Assembly: GCF_900182605.1 (NCBI RefSeq)
Contig: NZ_FXTB01000001.1
Coordinates: forward strand, 496,001 to 560,000
DNA: 64,000 bases
Direction: 5' to 3'
DNA from: Saccharicrinis carchari
GTDB taxonomy: Bacteria; Bacteroidota; Bacteroidia; Bacteroidales; Marinilabiliaceae
Below are positions 34,863-45,600 of this stretch, one piece after another. Under the pieces are notes generated by a model. That model saw only the letters and a program-made list of their open reading frames with translations. It searched no databases and was not told where the DNA came from. The number at the start of each line of letters is the position of its first letter. Positions within the stretch are counted from its first letter, which is position 1. The position numbers were made by a program, and so were the translations under genes.

Positions 34863-37800
34863 TCATTTCCTTTTTCCGTTAATTAGCTTGTTCAATACCT
34901 TAGCTATTAATGCCAGGTATAACACAAGTGAGCTGAGCCAAATAAACATGAGGTTAAACCAATAAGTGGGTATTTGCCAGTTGCCCAATCGCTTATAAGA
35001 GGAATAGAAATGAGCACGCCCACAATTTGAATCCGGACTTTTGTATATCGGATCTTTAAGTTGCACAAATTGCTCGCCCACCCTGATTATTTTTTCCACA
35101 CCCTCTTTATTGGTGACCAACTCATCCAATCTCTTGTTGTGGTACTGTTGCCGGAATAAATAAAAAGCATCCTCGCCACCTAATGCACTTACCAGTTGAT
35201 GGTATTTGATGTCTTTTCGTTTAGCGGCATCGTTTCTTCTATTCATGAGCTCCTGTTTTGCCCTCTTCAAATATGCCTTTGTGTCGTTTAATACTTCAAT
35301 ACTCAGCTCTGCTTTGTTTAATTTTGCAAGGTGGGTAAAAGAAAGCCCGGTATTTAACGTTAATTTTTTAATTCCATTGTTAATTAAATCAATATTTAAA
35401 TCAAAATCCCCGGCTCTATCTGCATTTTTTAACTTTTCGCTACAATAACGCAAGCTTAAAAGCAGCTCGGGTATTAAATAATCTTTATAATAGCTTGCCG
35501 AACTTTTCTCTTGCTCCATGTCGGCAAAATGCTTTTGAAACTCATTGGCATTGTGTTGGTGAACAACAAGAGCCTCGTAAGCCCATCGCGAGGTCATCAA
35601 ATCACCAATAAGAGGCACATAAACCTGGGATGTTATGCTCTTGTGCAATTCCTGGTAGCGTACAATAACACCACTGAACAGCAGTTGCGGCACTAAGATA
35701 AACGGTATCAGAATATAAATGGTAATAGCAGAGTTTAAAGCCGAGGAAAGGTTGAGTCCCAATAAATTGGCTAAACACGAAGTGCTAAACAGCATGAGCC
35801 AATAATGGAAAGTCATGCCCTTTATTTCGAGAATATAATTAGCAATTAAAACAAAAGAAAGCATTTGAATGGCCGACATAAAAAACAGCAGACCTATTTT
35901 TGAATGCAGATAACTTTTTTGGCTCAATCCCAAAAAAGACTCCCGCTTTAAATGTTTTCTGTCTTTGATTATTTCTTCGGCAGATAAGGAAAGTCCCAGG
36001 AACAAGGCTACTACCACAGCCATAAAAATATAAGCCGGAATATTGTTGTTTTCCATAAAAACATAGGCATCGGGATTTCCCCCATTACCACTTATATATT
36101 TGGTAAAGAAGCCTAACAATATTGCTAATATAGGTGCTTCTAATAAACTGATGAGCAGGTATTGTTTATTGCTGAGCTTGGTGAGCACATCGCGATGAAG
36201 AAAAATTTTAAATTGCGCTAATTTTGTAGGGATGCTAAACATACCCTGGGTAGATTTATTTTTTTGCCGAACAGGAATGGATGTTTGTTTATGTGATTGA
36301 TGAAAAACATCATACCATTCTTTAGGCGTAATTTTTCTTGTCCGGGTAAGCTTACCATATTCATTTACTATTCTGGATTCGATAATCTGCAATAGTTGCT
36401 CGGGATTAACGTTACCACACTCGCCGCATTGCTCCACTTTGGCATTGATAAAATTACTCTTTGATTTAAAATAGCTGATCGCATCAATAGGGTTGCCCGA
36501 ATAAATCAAATAACCCCCTTTATCGAGGAAGAGCATTCTGTCGAACATTTTAAAGATGTCGGAGGATGGCTGATGAATATTTACAATCACTATTTTGCCT
36601 TTTAGCGTTTGCTCCTTTAACAGATTCATAACCGCCTCCGAGTCAATAGAAGATAAACCCGATGTAGGTTCATCCACAAAAAGCACGGAGGGTTCGCGTA
36701 TCAATTCGAGTGCTATGTTTAATCGTTTACGCTGGCCACCGCTTATCAATTTGTTTAGCAGGTTGCCCACCACCAAATCTTTAATGCCATATAAATCCAG
36801 GCTGAGCAGCATTTTATCTACGGTCTCTTTTCTTTTATCTTCCGAATAGTTATTCAAGCACAATTGTGCGTTAAAATAAAGATTCTGAAATACGGTCAGT
36901 TCTTCAAACAGTATATCATCCTGCGGTACATAACCTACAATACTATTTTTTGCAATATCTTTACTATCATATACATCATGGCCGTCGATAAATACTTGCC
37001 CTTGTTGGGGTTTTATGTTTCCGTTTAAAATATTAAGCAGTGTCGATTTTCCTGCTCCACTTGCCCCCATTATTCCCACCAGTTGCCCTGAATCGATGTT
37101 CAGCTCTTGTAAACGGACGCCATTCTCACTATTTCTAAACCTAAAAAAAATATCTCTGGCAATTAACGAAGCGCTTTTTTCCTTGGGCAGGTTCATAAAC
37201 TCTTTAACAACATCAGTATAGTACACTGTTTTAGTGGTTGCACTGCGCAAGGACGACCCTGTTTCGAAAATGTAAATCTGTTTGGGGATGATATTTTGTC
37301 CGTTTAAAAAAATATCCTGATCACCGGTATATCGAAATGCAAAGGTATGGGTGCTTTTGATGTGCAAAAAGAGTATCTCGCCAGAAAGACTTCCAATGTT
37401 GATGTGTTTAATTTCATCGTTGGGTTTGCCATTACTACCATCAAAAATACGGATATTCTGCTTTTCAGGTAGCTCATCTAAGGTGTTAAAAACAAAGTGC
37501 TTGCAATTTAAATATTCCGTTTCTTCAATATTAAATGCGGTTGCTACCGATAATACAAAGTCCAATTCTTTTTCGGTAAGTGTTTCATCCAGCGAGATAA
37601 ATTCCAGCAATTTTAGCAGCACAAAAGTTTTTTGCTTTTGCTCCAATTCCTTATTTATCTGCTCGCAAATAGCCATCACCTTCATGGCATCTACCATTTC
37701 CCGTTTTCTTTTTTTTCGTGCCGGGATGCCAACCTGCTTAGAAGAGTAGATTTTCAGATAGTCGTCAAACTGGATTAAATATTTGTTTATTAGGTCTTTA

Positions 37801-37925
37801 CTTAACAGGCTGCTCAGGAACGATTCCACAAATTTCCTTTCATGGTCAGGCTGTTTTACAGCTACATCAATGTCCGATACCAAGGCAAACAACTGAATTA
37901 AAGCCTTTAATATATTTTCGTTCAT
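34863..37925 (-). CDS. ABCG-type ABC transporter with TerB-like and FHA-like N-terminal domains
   Basis: A 1020-residue fused transporter. Residues 1-150 form a helical TerB-like domain (LVSDIDVAVKQPDHER, FISLDETLTEKELDFV), followed by a cryptic FHA-like beta segment (about 155-245). The ABC ATPase (about 255-480) has Walker A GASGAGKS (287-294), the signature ISGGQRKRLN and Walker B VLFVDEPTSGLSS. A conserved EQCGECGNVNPEQ motif follows. The membrane half (about 590-1020) holds the ABC2-type helices. The order 'ATPase then membrane' is that of ABCG/White exporters, so lipid or hydrophobic-compound export is possible. It heads the operon with the SpoIIE-type phosphatase. The substrate is unknown. 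Confidence 0.9.
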   Translation of the reverse strand: MNENILKALIQLFALVSDIDVAVKQPDHERKFVESFLSSLLSKDLINKYLIQFDDYLKIYSSKQVGIPARKKRKREMVDAMKVMAICEQINKELEQKQKTFVLLKLLEFISLDETLTEKELDFVLSVATAFNIEETEYLNCKHFVFNTLDELPEKQNIRIFDGSNGKPNDEIKHINIGSLSGEILFLHIKSTHTFAFRYTGDQDIFLNGQNIIPKQIYIFETGSSLRSATTKTVYYTDVVKEFMNLPKEKSASLIARDIFFRFRNSENGVRLQELNIDSGQLVGIMGASGAGKSTLLNILNGNIKPQQGQVFIDGHDVYDSKDIAKNSIVGYVPQDDILFEELTVFQNLYFNAQLCLNNYSEDKRKETVDKMLLSLDLYGIKDLVVGNLLNKLISGGQRKRLNIALELIREPSVLFVDEPTSGLSSIDSEAVMNLLKEQTLKGKIVIVNIHQPSSDIFKMFDRMLFLDKGGYLIYSGNPIDAISYFKSKSNFINAKVEQCGECGNVNPEQLLQIIESRIVNEYGKLTRTRKITPKEWYDVFHQSHKQTSIPVRQKNKSTQGMFSIPTKLAQFKIFLHRDVLTKLSNKQYLLISLLEAPILAILLGFFTKYISGNGGNPDAYVFMENNNIPAYIFMAVVVALFLGLSLSAEEIIKDRKHLKRESFLGLSQKSYLHSKIGLLFFMSAIQMLSFVLIANYILEIKGMTFHYWLMLFSTSCLANLLGLNLSSALNSAITIYILIPFILVPQLLFSGVIVRYQELHKSITSQVYVPLIGDLMTSRWAYEALVVHQHNANEFQKHFADMEQEKSSASYYKDYLIPELLLSLRYCSEKLKNADRAGDFDLNIDLINNGIKKLTLNTGLSFTHLAKLNKAELSIEVLNDTKAYLKRAKQELMNRRNDAAKRKDIKYHQLVSALGGEDAFYLFRQQYHNKRLDELVTNKEGVEKIIRVGEQFVQLKDPIYKSPDSNCGRAHFYSSYKRLGNWQIPTYWFNLMFIWLSSLVLYLALIAKVLNKLINGKRK

Positions 37926-38095
37926 AGGATAAAAGTTGTATATAAAGCTACTAATTATTTCCTATCTTGTAAAAAAATTAAGAGTTTGGCTTTAAAAATA
38001 TAGCCAAAGCTGTACAAAGTTAAAACCAAGCAGGCTTATTACTTGTATTAGTTAAATTCTTATTTACACACAGAAAACGATCTATCATTTGGTAA

Positions 38096-38596
38096 ATGTC
38101 AGAAAATAAAATCATACTCAGATACCAGGGACCTATAGAATTTAAAACCACCGAAATTCTGCTGCAGAAAGTTAAAAATGACCTGGAGAAAAATGCCATT
38201 AATAAGGTGATTAAAAAACGTGTGTACAATATTATGGTAGAATGCATCGAGAATGTTCTTAAACATCACGAAGTGGACCCTTGCACTAAAATTCACCCCT
38301 ACATAATACTTGAAAAATTCCGGAATCAATATTTAATTACAGCCGGTAACCTTATTTCAAATGATGAAGTAAGTGTTCTAAAACAAAAATTATACGATGC
38401 TAAACATAAGGACAAAGCAAGCTTGCTTAAAATGTACGAAAATCAGATTAACAAGGAAAATATACTACTAAATAAAGGAGCCGGATTAGGGATAATAACC
38501 ATAGCACTTAAGGCCAATAGCAATTTTGACTATAGTTTTAGCCCTGTTAACAAGCAGTCCTCGATATATGAATTAAAAGTAAGCATTCCCTTTTAA
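38096..38596 (+). CDS. siaB: SiaB family protein kinase
   Basis: A 166-residue GHKL-type kinase of the SiaB family (DUF6272): ILRYQGPIEFKTTEILLQKV at the N-terminus, the N-box helix VYNIMVECIENVLKHHEVDP and the ATP-lid glycines LLNKGAGLGIITIALKAN. In Pseudomonas SiaB phosphorylates SiaC, and the SiaA phosphatase reverses this. Here SiaC-like protein is encoded 107 bp downstream and the SiaA-like phosphatase is on the divergent strand. The start is ATG 38096. Its promoter must lie in the 170-bp gap facing the transporter gene. The role as partner-switch kinase is inferred from the family. Confidence 0.88.
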   Translation: MSENKIILRYQGPIEFKTTEILLQKVKNDLEKNAINKVIKKRVYNIMVECIENVLKHHEVDPCTKIHPYIILEKFRNQYLITAGNLISNDEVSVLKQKLYDAKHKDKASLLKMYENQINKENILLNKGAGLGIITIALKANSNFDYSFSPVNKQSSIYELKVSIPF

Positions 38597-38703
38597 ATTT
38601 TAACGCGTTTATTTTATATTACGAGCCTTGTAAATGCTTCACTCAACGGATAATTCATTATTGGAGAATTCCATTGAATACCTATTAAAAACAAATATTT
38701 ACA

Positions 38704-39114
38704 ATGAGTATGAAAAGCCTAATAATTGACTCTACTGCTAATTCGCCTAAAATATTATTTGATCCTGATACAAGCAGTTTTGAAATTTCCGGTGAATCCC
38801 GACCCGAGAATGCAAGTGTTTTTTATAAGCCTGTAATGGATTGGATTAAAGAGCTGGAGACATTTTTCACTGAGCAGGACATGCCGGTGAATTCTCCATT
38901 TATATTTAAATTTAGATTTGAATATTTTAATTCAACTTCGGCTAAGTTTATCCTGGATTTTTGTAAAAAACTGGGTCGACTTCATTCCCTCGGGCACCCT
39001 ATTGTTGTACACTGGCACTACGAAGAAGATGATGAGGATATGCTAGAGGTCGGTCAGGAAATGTCCAGGATGTCAAAATTCCCCTTCGAGCTGGTTCGTG
39101 AAGCGGTAGGGTAG
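38704..39114 (+). CDS. siaC: SiaC family (DUF1987) regulatory phosphoprotein
   Basis: A 136-residue SiaC-like protein. The conserved core FRFEYFNSTSAKFILDF includes T78, which matches the Thr that SiaB phosphorylates in Pseudomonas aeruginosa. Flanking blocks NSPKILFDPDTSSFEISGES and WHYEEDDEDMLEVGQEMS are also typical. Unphosphorylated SiaC binds and activates the diguanylate cyclase SiaD in Pseudomonas. No GGDEF protein is present in this window, so its target is unknown; the ABC transporter or another partner is possible. The gene follows siaB and is probably in the same transcript. Confidence 0.9.
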   Translation: MSMKSLIIDSTANSPKILFDPDTSSFEISGESRPENASVFYKPVMDWIKELETFFTEQDMPVNSPFIFKFRFEYFNSTSAKFILDFCKKLGRLHSLGHPIVVHWHYEEDDEDMLEVGQEMSRMSKFPFELVREAVG

Positions 39115-39230
39115 GTGTTTTATACGAAGCAACATGGGCATAGCTATTTTTAAGATAAACATAACAACACACCTTTTTTATATAAATATTATCTAAGCGA
39201 GATTATAAAAACAGTAAAAATTTAATACAC

Positions 39231-40961
39231 ATGAAGCTATATTTTAAGTCGATAATTATTGCAATGATTAATTTGATCGCCATTCCGGCCATGGCTTGCA
39301 CCAGTTTTTTAGTTACACCGGGCGCTTCTGCCGATGGTTCTTCCATGATTACATATGCTGCTGATTCACATATTCGCTATGGCGAATTGTATTATTTTGA
39401 AGGGGGAGAACAAGTTCCGGGATCATATTATCAGTGTTACGACAGGGGCTCGCATCGACCTTTGGCTAAAGTGCCCAATCCCGATTACCTGTACAAGGTG
39501 GTAGGCTACCTTAACGAAAAGCAGGTGGCCATGGGCGAATCTACTTTTGGGGGGCGTCCGGAATTGGTGGATACCACAGGGCAGATCGATTATGGCAGTT
39601 TGATGTTTATCGCGCTTCAGCGTTCTGCTACGGCACGTGAGGCAATTCAAAATATAGCCGAACTGGTAGAGGAGTATGGCTATTACAGCAGTGGAGAGTC
39701 GTTTTCTATTTCTGATGCCAATGAGGTTTGGATTATGGAGCTGATAGGGAAGGGCTATACCCCGAAGTACGATAAAAAAACAAAAACTACCGTTAATGCT
39801 GATAAAGGCGCAGTTTGGGTTGCCATACGTATTCCCGACGGGTATATATCGGCACATGCCAATCAGGCCCGCATCACTACTTTTCCGCTTGCCGATGGAG
39901 TGAAATCCATTACTTCAAAGCAATTTAACCTGTTGAACTCGCCCTCGCTCGAAGTGCTGTATTCGCATGATGTGATTGAGGTGGCCCGACAAAAAGGTTA
40001 TTTCTCAGGCCAGGATGAAGCCTTCAGTTTTTCGGATGCGTATGCACCGGTGGATTTTGGCGGCGCACGCTTCTGTGAAGCACGCGTTTGGAGTATGTTT
40101 AGCAAGGTGAACAGTGATATGGATCAATACCTGGATTATGCCATGGGTTACGACATGGAAAACAAGATGCCGCTGTATATCCGTCCCGACCGCAAGCTTA
40201 GCCCCCAGGATTTGATGCACTTTAAGCGCGATCATCTTGAAGGAACAGCGTTTGATATGCGTAAAGATGTTGGCGCCGGAGAAGGCGAACGTCCATACCG
40301 CTGGCGCCCCCTGACCTGGGAAGTGGATGGCAAAAAGTATTTTCACGAGCGGACAATTGCCACCCAGCAAACGGCTTTTTCGTTTATTGCGCAAAGCCGC
40401 AAAGACCTGCCCAACATGATTGCGGGGATTTTATGGTTTGGGGTGGACGATGCAGCTTCTACAGTGTATGTACCCATGTATGCCGGCATGCACAAGGTGC
40501 CGAAAACCTTTGCCGAAGGCTTTGGAAGCATTATTAAATATGAAGAGGATGCTGCTTTTTGGGTGTTCAATAAGGTGGCGCACCTGGCTTATCTGCGATA
40601 CAATAGCATCTATCCGGATATTGAAAAAGCACAAAGCATTTTGGAGACGCGCTTTAAAAATTACGTGCCGGCGGTGGACAAGGCAGCACTCGAACTGCAC
40701 CGGAAAGACCCCGAGCTGGCAGCTGATTTCCTGACTGATTTTTCGGTTAAAATGGGTAATTACACAGTGGAGCGATGGCAGGAGCTCTACGGCTTTTTGA
40801 TGGTAAAGCATTTGGATGGCAATTTGAAAATGGAGGAGAATGGGGTGTTTGAGACCAATGCGTTTGGAAAATACCCCATTGTTAAACATCCTAAAAATCC
40901 CGACTGGTGGTATAAGCTAATTCTGGAAACTACGGGCGATAAGTTTGAAGTTATTCCTTAA
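39231..40961 (+). CDS. C69 family dipeptidase (peptidase U34)
   Basis: A 576-residue secreted or periplasmic peptidase. The signal peptide ends just before the catalytic cysteine (AIPAMACTSFLVTPGASADG, Cys23), the N-terminal nucleophile of the PepD/DipA family. Conserved segments include MITYAADSHIRYGELY, GESTFGGRPEL, VEEYGYYSSGESFSI and ARFCEARVWS. Dipeptidases of this family cleave a broad range of dipeptides. The length fits. It stands alone: 116 bp after siaC and convergent with the RND operon. Whether the Cys is exposed by signal peptidase or autoprocessing cannot be seen. Confidence 0.92.
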   Translation: MKLYFKSIIIAMINLIAIPAMACTSFLVTPGASADGSSMITYAADSHIRYGELYYFEGGEQVPGSYYQCYDRGSHRPLAKVPNPDYLYKVVGYLNEKQVAMGESTFGGRPELVDTTGQIDYGSLMFIALQRSATAREAIQNIAELVEEYGYYSSGESFSISDANEVWIMELIGKGYTPKYDKKTKTTVNADKGAVWVAIRIPDGYISAHANQARITTFPLADGVKSITSKQFNLLNSPSLEVLYSHDVIEVARQKGYFSGQDEAFSFSDAYAPVDFGGARFCEARVWSMFSKVNSDMDQYLDYAMGYDMENKMPLYIRPDRKLSPQDLMHFKRDHLEGTAFDMRKDVGAGEGERPYRWRPLTWEVDGKKYFHERTIATQQTAFSFIAQSRKDLPNMIAGILWFGVDDAASTVYVPMYAGMHKVPKTFAEGFGSIIKYEEDAAFWVFNKVAHLAYLRYNSIYPDIEKAQSILETRFKNYVPAVDKAALELHRKDPELAADFLTDFSVKMGNYTVERWQELYGFLMVKHLDGNLKMEENGVFETNAFGKYPIVKHPKNPDWWYKLILETTGDKFEVIP

Positions 40962-41233
40962 ATGATATCAAAATTAAGAGTAAAAGGATCGCGGAAACAA
41001 CAAACTACATCTGTAATACCTGCACATGGCCCTAACCCTGCAGAGCCTGACTCATTGAATTACAAAGGCTTTTTTTTATAGTGGAAAACTGGTATATACG
41101 GATGATTACAATGACATGATGAAGTGTTGTACAATCTGTAAATACCCCATTCTACATAATTAAAATCCTTTTTTAAAAAAAACTTCGATTTTAGTTTAAA
41201 GAAGCTGGTAATAAGTAAAATAAGTGTGCTCAG

Positions 41234-42664
41234 CTAAAGTTTACCGGTCGCTTTCAGATACTTAGTTTTTGCCAGGTTGAGCGCTGCTTTAGCCCCAATA
41301 TGCATGCTCATGGCATTTTGCCACATGGCTTGCGCCTCCATATAGTCGGCCAGTGTTTCCATACCATTCTCGTATCTGTCTTTGCTCATTTCCATGTTTT
41401 CAAGTGCTTGTTCCACCGACTTAGCAGTAAGTATCACTTCCAGTTGTGCCTCGTTCAGTTCGTTAATCGATTTGGTAGCTTCCAGCGTCATCCTTTGTTG
41501 CGAATCGTGCAGCTGCATTTGGGCAATTGTACTCTGTAATTTTGCCCCTTTTACTTTGTTTCGGCCCTCAGCCCAATTAAAAATAGGAATATTAACCGAT
41601 AGTAAAGCAGAGAAACTACTACTGTTTATAAGCTTTTCGCCATTTAGTTTTAGTCCGTTTGTATAACCATAAGCCCCCATTACTCCTACATTGGGCAAGA
41701 AATCGCTTCTCACCAGATTTACTTCTTGCTCTTTCATCTCTACTTGTTTCGTGAGTAGCTTGTATTCCGGGCGCAAAGTAATGTCAATGTTATTGGTTGC
41801 GCCCGGCGATTCGGGCATAAGATCGATGGCTGTATCCACTTCGAAGCTATCCGCCACTTTGGTAGATTGGCTCAGTGGCAAGCCAATTATATGGTTCAGG
41901 TTCATAACAGCTAACTGGTAGCCATTTTGGGCACGTGCCAGGTTGAGTTCCGCTTCGTTCATTTTCACCTGAACCGATAAGATATCTTTCCTGTGCTTCA
42001 TGCCGGCATCCACGGCCTCCTGCACCATTCGTTGCAGCTCTTGCAAGGTTTCCTTGTATTGTACGGCACTCTTAATAAGGGCTTTTACTTTTACGCAGTT
42101 CCAATAGGCCTCATCGCACAGTACAATTACTTGCACTTCCGATAATTTTTCGTTTGCCTGAGCTATTTCATGCCCTTTTTGCGCCATTTTATAGGCCGCA
42201 GTTACCTTTCCACCCGTGTAAATGGCTTGTTCTACTTTTACCGAGGCATTGTACGTACCACTCAGCTCCAACTCCAGCGGAATGTCGGGCATAAAAGCAA
42301 AGCCACCGTTGGGTGCCACTCCCCCTGCACCATCCGATGGCATAAAGGTTGGCAACTGCCCTCCTTCTATATTTTTGCTTAAAGTAGCATCGTTGTACAA
42401 ATAAAGCCCTGTTGCCGATATATTGGGCAAATAATTCGCTCTATAGGCCGCTACCTGGTAGGCGGCAGCATTTATCTGCTCTTTGGCAATGTTGCTTTCT
42501 ATGTTGTTTTGTAAGGCCATCTCCCTGCACTCTTGCAACGATAGTTCTGTCGCGGCGACCTCTAACCCGGTGGTCACTTGTTGGGCATGGATCGTTGCGG
42601 CACCGGCCATTAACCATAACAGTGCAGCAATGGAGGTTTTGTATAGTTGTTTTAATGCCATCAT
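41234..42664 (-). CDS. TolC family outer-membrane efflux protein
   Basis: A 476-residue protein with a signal peptide (IAALLWLMAGAATIHAQQ), two OEP repeats of long helices (LSLQECREMALQNNIESN and LRPEYKLLTKQVEMKEQE) and a channel built from alternating strands, as in TolC/OprM. It exports compounds from the periplasmic adaptor across the outer membrane. ATG 42664 lies next to the stop codon of the RND gene, so the three genes form one operon; the GTG at 42676 would overlap. It is the last gene of the adaptor-pump-channel set. Confidence 0.92.
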   Translation of the reverse strand: MMALKQLYKTSIAALLWLMAGAATIHAQQVTTGLEVAATELSLQECREMALQNNIESNIAKEQINAAAYQVAAYRANYLPNISATGLYLYNDATLSKNIEGGQLPTFMPSDGAGGVAPNGGFAFMPDIPLELELSGTYNASVKVEQAIYTGGKVTAAYKMAQKGHEIAQANEKLSEVQVIVLCDEAYWNCVKVKALIKSAVQYKETLQELQRMVQEAVDAGMKHRKDILSVQVKMNEAELNLARAQNGYQLAVMNLNHIIGLPLSQSTKVADSFEVDTAIDLMPESPGATNNIDITLRPEYKLLTKQVEMKEQEVNLVRSDFLPNVGVMGAYGYTNGLKLNGEKLINSSSFSALLSVNIPIFNWAEGRNKVKGAKLQSTIAQMQLHDSQQRMTLEATKSINELNEAQLEVILTAKSVEQALENMEMSKDRYENGMETLADYMEAQAMWQNAMSMHIGAKAALNLAKTKYLKATGKL

Positions 42665-42665
42665 A

Positions 42666-45600
42666 TTATTTACCACAGTTTTTATCAGATTTTTCTAATT
42701 TAATACCAAAGAACAAAGCATAAAGAATAGGTATAAATAGCAGAATAATTAGTGTACCCACAAGCAAACCACCCATTATGGTTACGGCAAGCGAACCAAA
42801 CAGCGCATCGCCCAGGAGTGGAATCATACCCAAAATAGTGGTCATGGAGGCCATCATCACGGGGCGGAATCTACTTGACGAACTGTCGAGCAATGCTTCC
42901 ATAGGTGTTTTTCCTGTGGACAGTTGTTCGCCAATCTCTTCCATCAGCACCACTCCGTTTTTTATCATCATACCTATCAATCCCAGTATCCCTACAATGG
43001 CCACAAAGCCAAATTCTTTTCCGGAGAGCAGCATGCCAAATACCACTCCTATCAGTATTAGGGGTATGCAAAGTAATATGATTACAGGTTTTTTGTAGTC
43101 TTTAAATAGCAATATAAGTATAGCGATCATAAGAATAATAGCCAGCGGGAAATTCTTAAAAAGATATTTTGTAGACTCGGAGCTTGCTTTGTGCTCACCC
43201 CACCACTCAACATGGTAGCCGGGTGGCAGCGCTATAGCTTCTATGTCCGCCAGAATACTCTCGCGTGCGCTTTGCGCACTTGCCCCCGGGGCTGGCTCGC
43301 ATTGTGCCCTCATGGCTCTTTGCCCATTACTCCTTATCACAAGTGGCTCATGCCATTCAATGTCTATTCCGCTTACAGCCTGGCTCAACGGCACTGTTCG
43401 TAGCAGCTCACTAATTATATCTTCCTCATTAACTGCGCCACTCATTAATCCCATAATGGTCTCTTTACTCAAAAGGTTCGCAAAGGGTGGTACCATGCCA
43501 AATACTTGCGCATTGTTCAAATCCATCAATGGTACTCCGGGCTTTTTCACCGTTTTCATATAGATGTTAAAACGGTCGCGCCCTTCGTAAAATACACCTG
43601 TGGGAATCCCCTCGGTGGCGGCCAGTAAAGAAATGGCTATATCTTTTCGCGAGAGCCCCAGGGAACGTGCTGCCGGCTGGCTGTATTTAACCACCACAAC
43701 GGATGTTTTAGGATCCCAGTTGTTACACTCCAGCACGGTATTAGGGTTTTCATTCATGATTTCTTGTGCCTGAGCAGTAAGTTTTCTGAGTACCGCAGGG
43801 TCGGGCCCGCTAAACTCCACTGCAACAGGAAACTTCTCGTACATCAGGTTGTAGCGCTTTACCCTCGCATAGGCTTGCGGATAGTTTTCTATCAGATGGT
43901 TCTGAATATACGCTAAAGACTGTACTGCTGCTTTGGGTGATTTGAAATCTACAATCAGTTCGCCATATGACATGGAGGGTACGGCTATACTCCTGACCAA
44001 ATTATAGCGTGTGGGTGTACCCCCAATAGATGTGGTGATATGCGTCACTTCCTCTCTCTCTAACAAATGGTCGGCTAGTTGTTTTAAATCTTCTTTCACC
44101 TTGCCACTCACCGTTCCTTCAGGTAATTTGTACTCTATATAGAGTTGATTGTACTCCATATCGGGGAAAAACCCCTGTGGCAAAAACTGATAGCTAAACA
44201 AACTGGCCACCACCAATATGGCAGCTACAGCTATAGAGGTAGTTTTGTGGCAAAGTACCCATGCAAGTATTTTGCGCAAGGTTTTGTAGGCAGGTGAGTC
44301 AAAGGGATCCTCCTGTTTTTCACTGCTTATTTCAGGTACTGCTCCCTTATCTTCCGCCGATATATTGGTTTTACTGTCCTTTTCTTTTCCTATACTTCTC
44401 TTTTTTCGGTACAGTGAAAATCCTGCATGGATAGGCACAAGGGTAAGGGCCAATATCCAACTTATCATAAGTGATACGGCCAGTACAATAAACAGGTCTC
44501 TCACATATACTCCTGCAGTGTCGGGCGATAGGAATATGGGGTAAAATGCCAGAATGGCAATCAGGGTTGCACCCAGCAGGGGCATGGCCGTTTTTTTGCC
44601 AACGGAGGTAAGCGCCTCTAGTCTGCCCAGTCCTCTTTTCTTGTCCACCAATATGCCATCTATAATTACTATGGCATTATCTACCAGCATGCCCATTGCC
44701 AATATAAAAGCGCCCAGAGAAACCCTTTGGAGTGTTCCGTCGAAATTACTTAAAACCAAAAAAGTACCAAACACAATGATAAAAAGGTTGACCCCGATGA
44801 TGACACCACTCTTAAAGCCCATAGCAAACATCAGCACCACTATCACAATTGTAATAGAGAGCAATAGATTTCCTAAAAACGAATTCAATGCATCTTCTAC
44901 TCTTTCGGGTTGGTAAAATACTTTATGGAAATCTATCCCTGCCGGAAGGAGCGACTCTTTAATGTGTTCCATCTTCTCGTCGGTCTCCTTACCTAACTTA
45001 GTAATGTCGTTGCCACTCAGCACTGCAACCGAAAACCCGTAGGCTTTTTTGCCATCAAAATACATCTCGTTTCGCACAGGTTCTTCAATACCCATTGTTA
45101 CCGATGCAATATCGCTCAGTCTTAATTGGTCTTTTTCGTGCCCTTGCAACAAGAGTTGACTTATATCGTTTACGTTTTTGTATCTATCGTTTACCGATAC
45201 CCTTATTCTATGGTCGCCACTCAGATAGTATCCGGAATAGGCCGCTTCGTTCTGGCCATTAAGCGTTGATATCACCTCTACCGGATGTACACCCAGATTG
45301 GCCATTTTCTCTTGCAGAAGTTCAATATTGATACATTCGTTTTGCAATCCGTACACCTCTACGGCTGCCACACCTTCTATATTTTGCACTTCGCGTTTTA
45401 AGAGCTCTAAGTACTTGTTCATCTCCCGCTCCGTGTAGCCATCGTTAGTAATGGCATAAAACATACCGAAAACATCGCCAAAGTCATCTTTTACCACAGG
45501 TGCATTGGCCCCTGAAGGCAAAGCACTTTCTGTGTCGTATATCTTCCTGCGCAATACATCCCATGTTTGCTCTACCTCTTCATCTGGCACTGTGGGCTTG

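Noticed and set aside
38704-39114. Diguanylate cyclase SiaD expected next to SiaABC
   Set aside because: No GGDEF or GGEEF motif occurs in any protein of the window.
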